Assembly: GCA_016191785.1 (NCBI GenBank)
Contig: JACPVJ010000041.1
Span: 1-34,238, forward strand
Source: Myxococcales bacterium
GTDB lineage: Bacteria; Myxococcota_A; Polyangia; Polyangiales; Polyangiaceae
Direction of reading: 5' to 3'
DNA length: 34,238 nucleotides
Shown piece after piece: positions 1-9,402 of the stretch. How positions within the stretch are numbered: position 1 is the stretch's first letter; the number at the start of each line of letters is the position of its first letter. The translations under genes and the position numbers were made by a program. The notes beneath the pieces are model-generated. The model was not told where the DNA came from and made no database searches. It was given only the letters and a program-made list of their open reading frames with translations.

Positions 1-1191
1 CCGGCCGCGGCCACCGCGCCCGCGGCGCCCGCGGCCCGCCCACTGCCCGCCTTCGAGAACACGAGCCAGACCGGCACTGAAGATCTGCTCGCGCCAGAAG
101 AGGACGACGAGCTGGCGAAGACCCGAGTGGTGAGCCCCATGGGCTCGTCACCCAGGGCGGCGCCGCCGCCGGCGGCCGGTGCGCCGCCGCCCAACCCGAC
201 CATGCTCGGCCTGGGTCCGCCCAAGGGGCACACCCTGCCCCTGCCCAGCTTCGCGGGCGCCCCACCGCCTGCGCCACCGCCGTCGGGCGTGATGCACGAC
301 TACGCCGCCGAGGACGAAGATCTGGTCACGACGGTGATGGACGTCGAGGAAGAGTCCCACACCATCAGCACCGTGCACGAGCCGGCAAAGAGTCGACAGC
401 CGGCACCCAGCCCCGACGACGCCATCGTGGTCGCGCCGACGCTGCTCGTCGGCGATCATCACGGGGCGGCCCTCGCCATGCCGGGCATGACGGTGCCCGC
501 GCGACACGTCGGCTTCCCCGACCAGTCGTACCCGCTGCCCACGGCGCCACCCAGCTTCGGCCAGCCGGACACGCAGCAAAAGTCGAACGTGCTGATCGCG
601 GTGATCGCGGCCGCAACGACCCTGATTGCACTGACGTTGACGGCGCTGGTGGTGTTGAGAATCACCGATAGCCCCAAAGAGCCGAAAGAGCCGCGAGCGG
701 TCGTGACCACCGCCACCGCCGGCCCCACGGCGACGCCCGTGCCCACCGCGACCGCGGCACCGACCCCCACGCCCACGCCCGTGGCCCCGCCGACCGCCAC
801 GACGATGGAAGCCGTGAACCCCGACACCTTGCCGAAAGAAGGCGGCGGCGAGACACCCGCCGCCGGCACCAGCAAGCCCGTCGCGACCACCCCGACGCCG
901 AAGGGGACCACGCCGAAGTCGACTCCGACTCCGACTCCGACCCCCACTCCGACTCCCACGCCCGCCACTGGTGGCGGCAAGGGCGAGCCGGGCTACCTGA
1001 CGGTCATGTGCGTCCCCGGCTGCGACGCGGTCTCGGCCGGCGGGCGCAGCCTGGGTCCCTCGCCCGTGGTCCGCGCTGCGCTTCCGCCGGGGAACCACGG
1101 GGTGGGCCTGAAGTACGGCGCGATCAAGAAATCGCTCAGCGTCACGATCGTGTCTGGCCAGACCACGGCTCGCCGCGTAACGATGGAATGA
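1..1191 (+). CDS. C-terminal part of a membrane-anchored protein with a PEGA-like domain (possible Ser/Thr kinase tail), 5' end outside window
   Basis: The frame is open from base 1, so the gene starts upstream; the first in-window start-like codon (GTG, 127) is probably internal. The visible part has a Pro/Ala-rich acidic linker, one transmembrane segment at about nt 589-663, a Pro/Thr-rich spacer with a run of TP dipeptides (about nt 915-965), and a C-terminal domain of about 65 residues with a beta-rich 'GRSLGPSPVV ... LPPGNHGVGL' pattern. That pattern resembles PEGA domains, which usually sit on the outer side of the membrane. The arrangement (linker, TM, Pro-rich spacer, PEGA) matches the tail of the kinase at 7551-9197, so a Ser/Thr kinase is the likeliest whole protein, but no kinase domain is in view. 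The next gene starts 3 nt after the stop, suggesting an operon. Confidence 0.8.
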   Translation, partial: PAAATAPAAPAARPLPAFENTSQTGTEDLLAPEEDDELAKTRVVSPMGSSPRAAPPPAAGAPPPNPTMLGLGPPKGHTLPLPSFAGAPPPAPPPSGVMHDYAAEDEDLVTTVMDVEEESHTISTVHEPAKSRQPAPSPDDAIVVAPTLLVGDHHGAALAMPGMTVPARHVGFPDQSYPLPTAPPSFGQPDTQQKSNVLIAVIAAATTLIALTLTALVVLRITDSPKEPKEPRAVVTTATAGPTATPVPTATAAPTPTPTPVAPPTATTMEAVNPDTLPKEGGGETPAAGTSKPVATTPTPKGTTPKSTPTPTPTPTPTPTPATGGGKGEPGYLTVMCVPGCDAVSAGGRSLGPSPVVRAALPPGNHGVGLKYGAIKKSLSVTIVSGQTTARRVTME

Positions 1192-1194
1192 ATC

Positions 1195-2862
1195 ATGCGA
1201 AAAGTGGGCTCGGTCGCCCTGCTGATCTTGCTTGGCTCGTTGATCTCGTCTTCTTGCGCGAAACAGCGCTCGGTGAGCATCGACTTGCTCGACGCCTGCG
1301 CGGCGAGCGGCACCTCGTTCCGCGAAGCCGCCGACTTCGTTCAGTTCGCGGTGTTCCCCAACGAGTGCCCGAAGGACGAGGTCCTCGCGGCAGGTGACAC
1401 GCGTACGGCGAAAAAGACGTGGACCGTCCCCGCAGACTCGAGCCTGCCCGACGTGGGCGATCTGCCACAGTCGAAGTTCGGCTTCGCGGTGATCCTGCGT
1501 GACAAAGAGTGCACGGTGCTCGGCTACGGCTGCACGGTGGCCGACCTCGAGTCGATCGCCGGGGTGAAGATCGCCGCTTGCGACTGGTCGAATCACGAGG
1601 CGGAAGAGGCGCGCTGCAACTGCCAGTTGCTCAAGGGCGGTGGCTGCTTTCCGCCGACGGTGTGCCAAGAGGGCGCGTGCAAGAAGCCCACGACCCCGGA
1701 TCCCGGCGGCTGCAGCCTGGTGATCGACCAGGCGGGGGCGCTGCCGCCGCCTCCCGCGGCCGGAACGCAAATGACCGGGCCTGCCGTCGTGGCCACCGAC
1801 AACGGCTTCATGCTCGGCTATCGCGATCAGGCCGGTGAGAAGCTGCGCGCCGTGATCGCGTTCTTGACCGACGCCGGCGAGCTGACCGATCCCCAGAGCT
1901 TCGACCTCGATGGCTGCAGCACCCAGGTTCCGGTCGACGGCGTCGGGATGGCCTTCGCCAACGGCACGGGCATGATGACCACCAGCCTGCCCGACTGCGG
2001 GCAAGGCGCCGGCGCGGTGTTCATTCCTTTCAAGTCCGACGGGCAGGTCGAGCAAGCCGCGGGGCCGCGCAACAAGACGTTCAAGAACCTCTGGCTCGCC
2101 CAGGGCAGCCCCATCGCGCCGGCAGCAGCCCAGGGCGAGTGGGAGCTGGTCTACCGGGTGCAGCACGCCCCGCCGGACGGCGGAACCGCGCCTGCACCCT
2201 GGGTGGAGCGCGTCGTGCTCCAAGGTGCAGCGTTCAAGGTCAGCGTGCCGACGGCGAAGCCCTTCGGCGACAGCGACGTTCCCTATGCCATGGTCGCGAC
2301 CAGCAACCAGGTTCGGGCTTTCCTGGCGCCGGTGCAGACCGAGGGCGGCAGCATGACCGTGGTCAAGGTCGGCGATCGCTCGAGCGACACCCTGAGCCTG
2401 GACGCCGAGTTCAGCCTGTCCCAAACCGCCGCCTGGGCCGCGCTCACCGCGTGGAACAACCGGGTCGCCGCCGCCATCCCCGCCGGCGCCGGCATGACCG
2501 TGCAACCCGCAGAGTTCAACGGCGGAACGGTCAGTCCCAAAGCAGCCATCCAGGTGGGCGCGGGCACGGCCCAGGGCGGAGCCCTCGCGGTCTTGCGCAG
2601 CCACCTGTTCGTCGCTCAGGGCAAGGTCGGTGGGATCACCGTGCACCGCCTGGACGGCGCGGACGGCAACCTGGCGAACAAACCCGCGGTGTCGATGGAG
2701 TTCCCCACCTCGTTCGGCCCGGCCAACCTCACGGCCTTCGACGGCGTCCGCATCGCCATGACGGCCGCCCGCGATCGCGTCGCAGTCGTCTGGGTGACGA
2801 AGGCGAAGCTCTCCGCCGGAGAGCCCGCGGGCGGCTGGGCGCTGCTCCGCTGCGCGGAGTAG
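1195..2862 (+). CDS. Large putative lipoprotein of unknown function
   Basis: 555 aa from ATG at 1195, 3 nt after the preceding stop. The N-terminus is a signal peptide (basic MRK, hydrophobic to about residue 17) followed by SSSC at 18-21, a weak lipobox; lipidation at Cys21 is inferred. Residues about 135-165 form a short cysteine-rich patch (CNCQLL, GGGCF, VCQEGACKK). The rest is a long, Gly/Ala-rich region with recurring short hydrophobic strands that could be a beta-propeller; I recognise no family. Its tight position behind a membrane-anchored PEGA protein suggests an extracytoplasmic partner of that protein. The gap to the next gene is 8 nt. It is clearly coding (strong GC at third codon positions); function unknown. 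Confidence 0.8.
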   Translation: MRKVGSVALLILLGSLISSSCAKQRSVSIDLLDACAASGTSFREAADFVQFAVFPNECPKDEVLAAGDTRTAKKTWTVPADSSLPDVGDLPQSKFGFAVILRDKECTVLGYGCTVADLESIAGVKIAACDWSNHEAEEARCNCQLLKGGGCFPPTVCQEGACKKPTTPDPGGCSLVIDQAGALPPPPAAGTQMTGPAVVATDNGFMLGYRDQAGEKLRAVIAFLTDAGELTDPQSFDLDGCSTQVPVDGVGMAFANGTGMMTTSLPDCGQGAGAVFIPFKSDGQVEQAAGPRNKTFKNLWLAQGSPIAPAAAQGEWELVYRVQHAPPDGGTAPAPWVERVVLQGAAFKVSVPTAKPFGDSDVPYAMVATSNQVRAFLAPVQTEGGSMTVVKVGDRSSDTLSLDAEFSLSQTAAWAALTAWNNRVAAAIPAGAGMTVQPAEFNGGTVSPKAAIQVGAGTAQGGALAVLRSHLFVAQGKVGGITVHRLDGADGNLANKPAVSMEFPTSFGPANLTAFDGVRIAMTAARDRVAVVWVTKAKLSAGEPAGGWALLRCAE

Positions 2863-2870
2863 AGGGCGCG

Positions 2871-3065
2871 GTGATCACTCTGGTGAGCGAGCGACTTCGC
2901 CACGAGGCCGAGCGCCTCGCGCTGCGCTTTTGCTGCGAGGACTGCGCCCACTACGCCGAAGATCGGGGCGCCTGCGGAAACGGCTACCCCGTGGAGCCAC
3001 ATCGCGGCATCGTGCTGTCCGAGGTCGAGCAGGTGACGTTTTGCAAGGAGTTCGAGCTCGCATGA
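2871..3065 (+). CDS. 64-aa cysteine-rich small protein coupled to tilS
   Basis: GTG start at 2871, preceded by GAGGG a few bases upstream; the stop overlaps the tilS ATG by 4 nt (ATGA, 3062-3065), so translation is probably coupled. The protein has five cysteines (21, 22, 25, 35 and 58) and His27/His44 in a 64-residue chain. C22-x2-C25 with C35 and C58 could form a zinc or iron-sulfur site. There is no signal peptide or membrane segment, so it is likely cytoplasmic. I recognise no named family. Coupling to a tRNA-modifying enzyme could mean an RNA-related role, but this rests on neighbourhood only. Confidence 0.72.
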   Translation: MITLVSERLRHEAERLALRFCCEDCAHYAEDRGACGNGYPVEPHRGIVLSEVEQVTFCKEFELA

Positions 3066-3970
3066 CGGGCGCTCGGCGGTCCCACCCGCCGACGCTACTC
3101 ACCCTCGTGGAGCGGGCCCTGAAGACCGAGTGCCGCCTGCCGAAGGGCGCCCGGCTCTTGATCGGCGTCTCCGGCGGCGGCGATTCGCAGGCGCTGTTGC
3201 ACGTCCTCGCGCGACTGTCGGCCCGGCTCGGGTTCTCGCTCCATGCCCACGGCGTGGACCACGGGCTCCGCCCCGAAGCGCGCGCCGAGCTCGACCTCGC
3301 CGAGGCCCTCGCCGACCGCGAAGGGATCGCGTTCCGTCGCTCACGCGTCGCGCTCGCGCCCGGCGGCAACCTGATGGCGCGGGCGCGCAAGGCGCGGTTG
3401 GTCGAGCTCGAGCGGGCCGCCGCCGCCGTGCGCGCGGACTTCATCGCAACCGCGCACCACGCCGACGACCGCGCCGAGACCGTCTTGCTCCGCCTCTTGC
3501 GCGGCGCGGGGCCGCGGGGGCTGGCGGTACTGCCGGCCCGGTCGGGTGCGCTGCTCCGCCCGATGATCCGCGCGCGCCGAACGGATGTGCAGGGCCATCT
3601 GCGGCGGCACCAGATCGCGTTCGCCGACGACCCCACCAACCGCGACCCGCGTTTTTTGCGCTGCCGGGTCCGCCACGAGCTGATCCCGGTGCTCCAGGCG
3701 CTCTCGCCCAAGATCGTCGAGCATCTCGACGCACTGGCCGATCAGCTCGCGGCAGGTGCCTCCCCGGCGCTGCACGACCCCGAGGGCGCGGACATTCCGC
3801 TCGGGCGCGCCCAGGCGCAGGCACTGACCCAGATGCTCGAGAGCCGGGACCCGCGCCTGGAAATTTGGCTGCCGCAGGGCCGCCGGGTGCGCTTCGACGT
3901 CGCCACCGGCCAGCCCCGGGTCGTGACGGCCTCGGCATCAGGGGCTGCCATCCGACGAAAAAGTGATTAA
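3062..3970 (+). CDS. tilS: tRNA(Ile)-lysidine synthase TilS
   Basis: 302 aa. TilS attaches lysine to the wobble C34 of the tRNA(Ile) with CAU anticodon, using ATP, which changes both its codon reading and its charging from Met to Ile; it is normally essential and cytoplasmic. The PP-loop signature SGGGDS is at residues 37-42 after the strand LLIGV. The family motif around HGVDHGLRPEA and the ATAHHADDRAETVLLRLLRG segment are present, followed by the PMI/R and DPTNRDPRFLR motifs typical of the N-terminal domain. It is shorter than E. coli TilS (about 430 aa) and seems to have little or none of the C-terminal tRNA-binding domains, like compact TilS forms. The start at 3062 is set by the ATGA overlap with the upstream gene. 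Confidence 0.93.
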   Translation: MTGARRSHPPTLLTLVERALKTECRLPKGARLLIGVSGGGDSQALLHVLARLSARLGFSLHAHGVDHGLRPEARAELDLAEALADREGIAFRRSRVALAPGGNLMARARKARLVELERAAAAVRADFIATAHHADDRAETVLLRLLRGAGPRGLAVLPARSGALLRPMIRARRTDVQGHLRRHQIAFADDPTNRDPRFLRCRVRHELIPVLQALSPKIVEHLDALADQLAAGASPALHDPEGADIPLGRAQAQALTQMLESRDPRLEIWLPQGRRVRFDVATGQPRVVTASASGAAIRRKSD

Positions 3971-4014
3971 TCAGCGGGGAGAGGTCCTGCAAATCGACGA
4001 GGCCTCGTCATAAT
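3964..4014. promoter_or_regulatory. Palindromes and possible ftsH promoter in the tilS-ftsH gap
   Basis: The 112-nt gap holds two perfect palindromes: TGATTAATCA (3964-3973, over the tilS stop) and GACGAGGCCTCGTC (3996-4009). CATAAT at 4009-4014 resembles a -10 hexamer, but no good -35 is seen. GAGG at 4072-4075 is a good ribosome binding site for the GTG at 4083. Either palindrome could be a protein-binding site or a short hairpin; their function is unproven. Confidence 0.3.
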
Positions 4015-4082
4015 CGTATGCTCCAGAGCGCTCGGCAGTCCGAGCGCCTGCGCTCGCCGTCTTCCGGTCTCGAGGTCCTTCA

Positions 4083-6020
<1,938 letters not shown>

Positions 6021-6027
6021 GCGGGGG

Positions 6028-6143
6028 TCACTCCGGATCGCAGACGCCGGCGCAGGTCGGCTCGATCTTGCCGCCGGGCCTCAGGAACCGACTGAGCCGC
6101 AGCCCGCCAGCGCCAGCGCCAAGAGCGCGCCGGCGGCTCTCAC
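6028..6143 (-). pseudogene. Tiny lipoprotein ORF, apparently frameshifted, coupled to cca
   Basis: A GTG at 6143 overlaps the cca stop by 4 nt (GTGA). The frame gives MRAAGALLALALAGCGSVGS and then TGA at 6081-6083: a good lipoprotein signal with lipobox LAGC but only 20 residues. Directly after the lipobox, a different frame continues through LSRFLRPGGKIEPTCAGVCD to a stop at 6028, which looks like a plausible small mature lipoprotein. The natural reading is a lipoprotein of about 40 aa broken by a 1-2 nt frame change near 6085-6100. It may be a real pseudogene, a sequencing error, or a chance ORF. Confidence 0.4.
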
Positions 6144-7543
6144 GCGTCTTGCCCCGGCGCGAGCTCCCGCGCGCGTTCGAGCAGCGTGTCTCGTTGGTTG
6201 AGCTCCGGCGTCTCGATCACCTCGTCGAGCAACGCCGCCAGCACCTTGCCCAGATCGGGGCCAGGTCTGATCCCCAGCTCGGTCATCAAGTCGTGGCCGT
6301 TCACGGCCAGGTCCCTGGCGGTCATCGCGGCGCCGGCGGCCAGCGCCTGGGCCACGCGGTCCTTGAGCGCAGCGAGCCGGTCCAGGTCGTCGCTGGCGTC
6401 GCGCCCCTTGGCGAGCACGTCGGCGCGATTCAGCTCGTAAAGCTCGAGCAAGAGCTCTGGCGACACGCGCTTGATCCAGCGGCGCACGGCGGCGTCGGAC
6501 CACGAGTCGTCGTAGCAGATCAAGTGGTGCCGGACCAAGCTCACGATCCTCGCCCGTTCGTCGTTCGAGAACCGCAGACGTGCGAGCATGGGCTCGGCGA
6601 TCTCGGCACCGATGCGCTCGTGCTCGTAGAAGGTGTAGTCGTTGGTCTTGTCGCTGAAGTCGCGCGAACGCGGCTTTCCCACGTCGTGCAAGAGGCCCGC
6701 CACGCGGAGCACCGGGCTCGGCGGGCAGGCGTCCATGCACGCCATGGTGTGTCCCCAGACGTCGAAGCCGTGGTGGCGGTTCTGCTCGCAGCCCACGGAC
6801 TCGAGGAGCTCGGGGGCGCTGATCGCCAACAGGCCGTGGGCCCTCATCACCTCGAACGCCCGGCTCGGGCGCTCGGCCTTCATCGTCTTCATCCACTCGT
6901 CGCGGATCCGCTCGGTGCTGACCTTGGCGTAGCTGGCCAGCGACGGCTCGATGGCCCGAGCGGTCTCGGCCTCGATCTCGACCTCGAGCGTGGCGGCAAA
7001 GCGAGCGGCCCGAAGCACCCGCAGCCCGTCCTCGGCGAAGCGCTCGGCCGGGTTCCCGACCGCCCGGAGCACGCCCGCCCGCAGGTCGTCCATGCCGTCG
7101 AAGGGATCGATCAGCGAGCTCTCGAGCGGGTCGAACGCCATCGCGTTGATGGTGAAGTCGCGTCGCGCGAGGTCCGCCACGATGTCGTCCACGAAGTACA
7201 CCGAGTCCGGGCGGCGGCCGTCCGAGTACGTGGTCTCGCCGCGCAGCGTGGTGACCTCGTAGCCTTCGCCGTCGATCAGCACGGTGACGGTTCCGTGCTT
7301 GATCCCGGTGGGGATCACTCGGCGGAACAGCCGCATCACTTCCTCGGGGAGGGCGTTGGTCGCGACGTCCCAGTCGTGTCGCAGGTCAGTCTTGCCGCCG
7401 TGCCGGAGCTCGCTCAACACCTGATCGCGCACGCAGCCGCCCACCACCCACGAGCGGTAGCCCGCCTCGCTCAGCCTGCGGCACAGCCCACGCACCGCTT
7501 CCGGCAGCGAGCGCTCGAGCGCTCGGGTGGGCTCCACGCTCAC
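6140..7543 (-). CDS. cca: CCA tRNA nucleotidyltransferase / poly(A) polymerase family with HD domain
   Basis: 467 aa, GTG start at 7543, 7 nt after the kinase stop. Class II nucleotidyltransferases of this type add or repair the 3' CCA of tRNAs; close relatives polyadenylate RNA. The head domain carries GGCVRD (35-40), the metal-binding pair Asp57/Asp59 in HDWDVAT, and RRDFTINA (127-134). The base-selecting region follows (FAEDGLRVLRAARFAA, about 169-184). A C-terminal HD domain is present with HD at 286-287 in LLHDVGK, suggesting an added phosphohydrolase activity. The length fits HD-bearing Cca proteins; sequence alone does not exclude a poly(A) polymerase. It is probably co-transcribed with the upstream kinase gene. 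Confidence 0.92.
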   Translation of the reverse strand: MSVEPTRALERSLPEAVRGLCRRLSEAGYRSWVVGGCVRDQVLSELRHGGKTDLRHDWDVATNALPEEVMRLFRRVIPTGIKHGTVTVLIDGEGYEVTTLRGETTYSDGRRPDSVYFVDDIVADLARRDFTINAMAFDPLESSLIDPFDGMDDLRAGVLRAVGNPAERFAEDGLRVLRAARFAATLEVEIEAETARAIEPSLASYAKVSTERIRDEWMKTMKAERPSRAFEVMRAHGLLAISAPELLESVGCEQNRHHGFDVWGHTMACMDACPPSPVLRVAGLLHDVGKPRSRDFSDKTNDYTFYEHERIGAEIAEPMLARLRFSNDERARIVSLVRHHLICYDDSWSDAAVRRWIKRVSPELLLELYELNRADVLAKGRDASDDLDRLAALKDRVAQALAAGAAMTARDLAVNGHDLMTELGIRPGPDLGKVLAALLDEVIETPELNQRDTLLERARELAPGQDA

Positions 7544-7550
7544 GACCCGC

Positions 7551-9197
7551 TCACTTCCAGGGATTGACGATGGCCGGGTCCCCGCCGCCGGTGGAGCCGC
7601 CGGGCTTGCCGCCTGGCTTCTTCTCTTCCGGCTTCTTGACGGGCGGGATGTAGCGGGCCCCCGGGATGCGGATCAGCTTGACCGAGAGCTTGGCCTCTTT
7701 GGTGTCGACGGTCAGCGTCTTGGGCTTGAAGCCGTCACGCTTGATCTCGACCTCTTTCTTCTCGCCTTCGGCCAGCTCGAGCACGACCGGGCTGGCGCCC
7801 AGGCTCTCGCTTCCGGCGAACACCTGCGCGTCGATCGGCTCGATGGCGAGCACGACCTGTTTCTTCGTGACCTTGGGGGGCTCGGGCGTGGGCTCGGGTT
7901 TGGGCGGCGGCGGGGCCGCCACGCTGGCGGTGGGCTCGGGCTTCGCCTTGCTGTCCGAGCCGAAGGCGAAGATCCCCACCACGATGGCCACTGCCGTGAG
8001 CACCCCGGCCGCGCCGGCATAGAGCGGCCACCGCGAGCGAACCATCCCGAGCTCGAGGGGTGACGCTGGGATGGGAGCCGGCATGCCCGCGGCACCGGTC
8101 TTGAAGTAGTCCGCCGGGACGTTGAACCCCCCCGAGCGGTTCATCATCTCGGGCACCGCCGCCGGGATGGCCCCCGACTTCAGCTTGTCGAGGTCCTCGA
8201 TCACCTCTTCCATCGACTGGTAGCGCTGCTCGGGGCGCTTCGACAGGCACTTCAGCACGATCGCTTCCAGCCCCGGCGGCACTTCCTGGGGCTCGGGCAC
8301 CAGCGCGCGGATCGGAACCGGCGCCTTGTACATGTGCTGCGTCAAGATCCCCATGAAGTTGTCGGCGTCGAAGGGGACCTTGCCGCTGGCGAGCTCGTAC
8401 AGGATCACACCGTACGAATAGATGTCGCCGCGATGGTCGACGGGCGCTCCCGCCGCCTGTTCGGGCGCCATGTAGTGGGGCGTGCCGAACACGGCACCCG
8501 CGCGAGTGAGGCGGCCTTCGGCGCTGGTCGTCACCTTGGCGATGCCAAAATCGAGGATCTTGACGAAGTCCTTCTCACCGCCGCGATTGATCAGGTGGAT
8601 GTTGTCGGGCTTGAGATCGCGGTGCACGATCCCGGCGGTGTGGGCGGCGGCCAGGCCTTCGGCCAACTGCCGCGCGATGGACACCAGGCGCTGCACCGGC
8701 ACCGACTTTCCGCCCTCGACGATCTTGGTCAGGGGATCCCCCTCCAAGAACTCCATCACGAAGTAGGTCGAGCCGTCGGGCAACAGACCGAAGTCGCTGA
8801 TGTCGATGATGTGCGCGTTACCGATGGCCGACGCGGAGCGCGCCTCGTTGAGGAAGCGCTCGGTCACCTCTTTGTCGCGGGCCAGATCCGCCCGGAGCAC
8901 CTTCATGGCGACCTTCTTGCCGATGATGGTGTGGATGCAGCGATAGACGACCCCCATCCCGCCTTCGCCCAAGATCCGCTCGACCTTGTAGCGACCGTCG
9001 ATGGTGTGCCCGATGTACGGGTCTTTCTTCTCTCGCTCGGTCGGAACCCGGGTGACCTGGCTGGTCTCGAACTCGAGGTCGACGATCGACGAAGAGACCA
9101 CGGTCACGAGCTTCAGCGGCGCCGGCTCGATCGCCGGCGGGCTACTGGACGCTTGGGCTACGGAGCCAGGCGCCCGTTTGTCGCTACCGTCACTCAT
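7551..9197 (-). CDS. Membrane-anchored Ser/Thr protein kinase with C-terminal PEGA domain
   Basis: 548 aa. A bacterial Hanks-type kinase: glycine loop GEGGMG (77-82), catalytic Lys99 in VAMK, HRDLKPDN (192-199), DFG (216-218) and APE (244-246) are all intact, so it should be active. A TM helix (about 391-412) is followed by a Pro/Glu/Lys-rich spacer and a PEGA-type domain (about 445-510, with GSESLGASPVV), placing the kinase in the cytoplasm and PEGA outside. The Gly/Pro/Lys-rich tail is low complexity. ATG start at 9197. cca follows 7 nt after its stop and is likely in the same transcript. Such kinases are abundant in myxobacteria; the substrate is unknown. Confidence 0.95.
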   Translation of the reverse strand: MSDGSDKRAPGSVAQASSSPPAIEPAPLKLVTVVSSSIVDLEFETSQVTRVPTEREKKDPYIGHTIDGRYKVERILGEGGMGVVYRCIHTIIGKKVAMKVLRADLARDKEVTERFLNEARSASAIGNAHIIDISDFGLLPDGSTYFVMEFLEGDPLTKIVEGGKSVPVQRLVSIARQLAEGLAAAHTAGIVHRDLKPDNIHLINRGGEKDFVKILDFGIAKVTTSAEGRLTRAGAVFGTPHYMAPEQAAGAPVDHRGDIYSYGVILYELASGKVPFDADNFMGILTQHMYKAPVPIRALVPEPQEVPPGLEAIVLKCLSKRPEQRYQSMEEVIEDLDKLKSGAIPAAVPEMMNRSGGFNVPADYFKTGAAGMPAPIPASPLELGMVRSRWPLYAGAAGVLTAVAIVVGIFAFGSDSKAKPEPTASVAAPPPPKPEPTPEPPKVTKKQVVLAIEPIDAQVFAGSESLGASPVVLELAEGEKKEVEIKRDGFKPKTLTVDTKEAKLSVKLIRIPGARYIPPVKKPEEKKPGGKPGGSTGGGDPAIVNPWK

Positions 9198-9402
9198 TGC
9201 AGAGGGAGATCCGGAGAAAAGCTACGCGAGGCTCCAATCTTACTCCACTTTTCGCCGGGCGACGGCCGATGCCGGCACTGGTCAGGGGTTCATCCGCGCC
9301 GCTACGAGGGGCCCCGCCGCCCACGGCGTGGCGCCGGGTCGGCTAAGCGCGCGGGAATGCGGGCCAAGTTTGAGCTGTCGTCCGGAGCGCACCGTCTGCT
9401 AC
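9198..9402. promoter_or_regulatory. Divergent intergenic region between kinase and LolC/E-type permease
   Basis: 205 nt between two divergent starts must hold promoters for both directions. An AT-richer stretch lies around 9215-9255. I see no clear -35/-10 pair, hairpin or conserved operator. Confidence 0.35.

Noticed and set aside
148..2646. Long open frame of 832 codons on the minus strand
   Set aside because: It is antisense to two genes with better coding character, is Arg/His/Gly-rich in the manner of GC-rich shadow frames, and has no motif.
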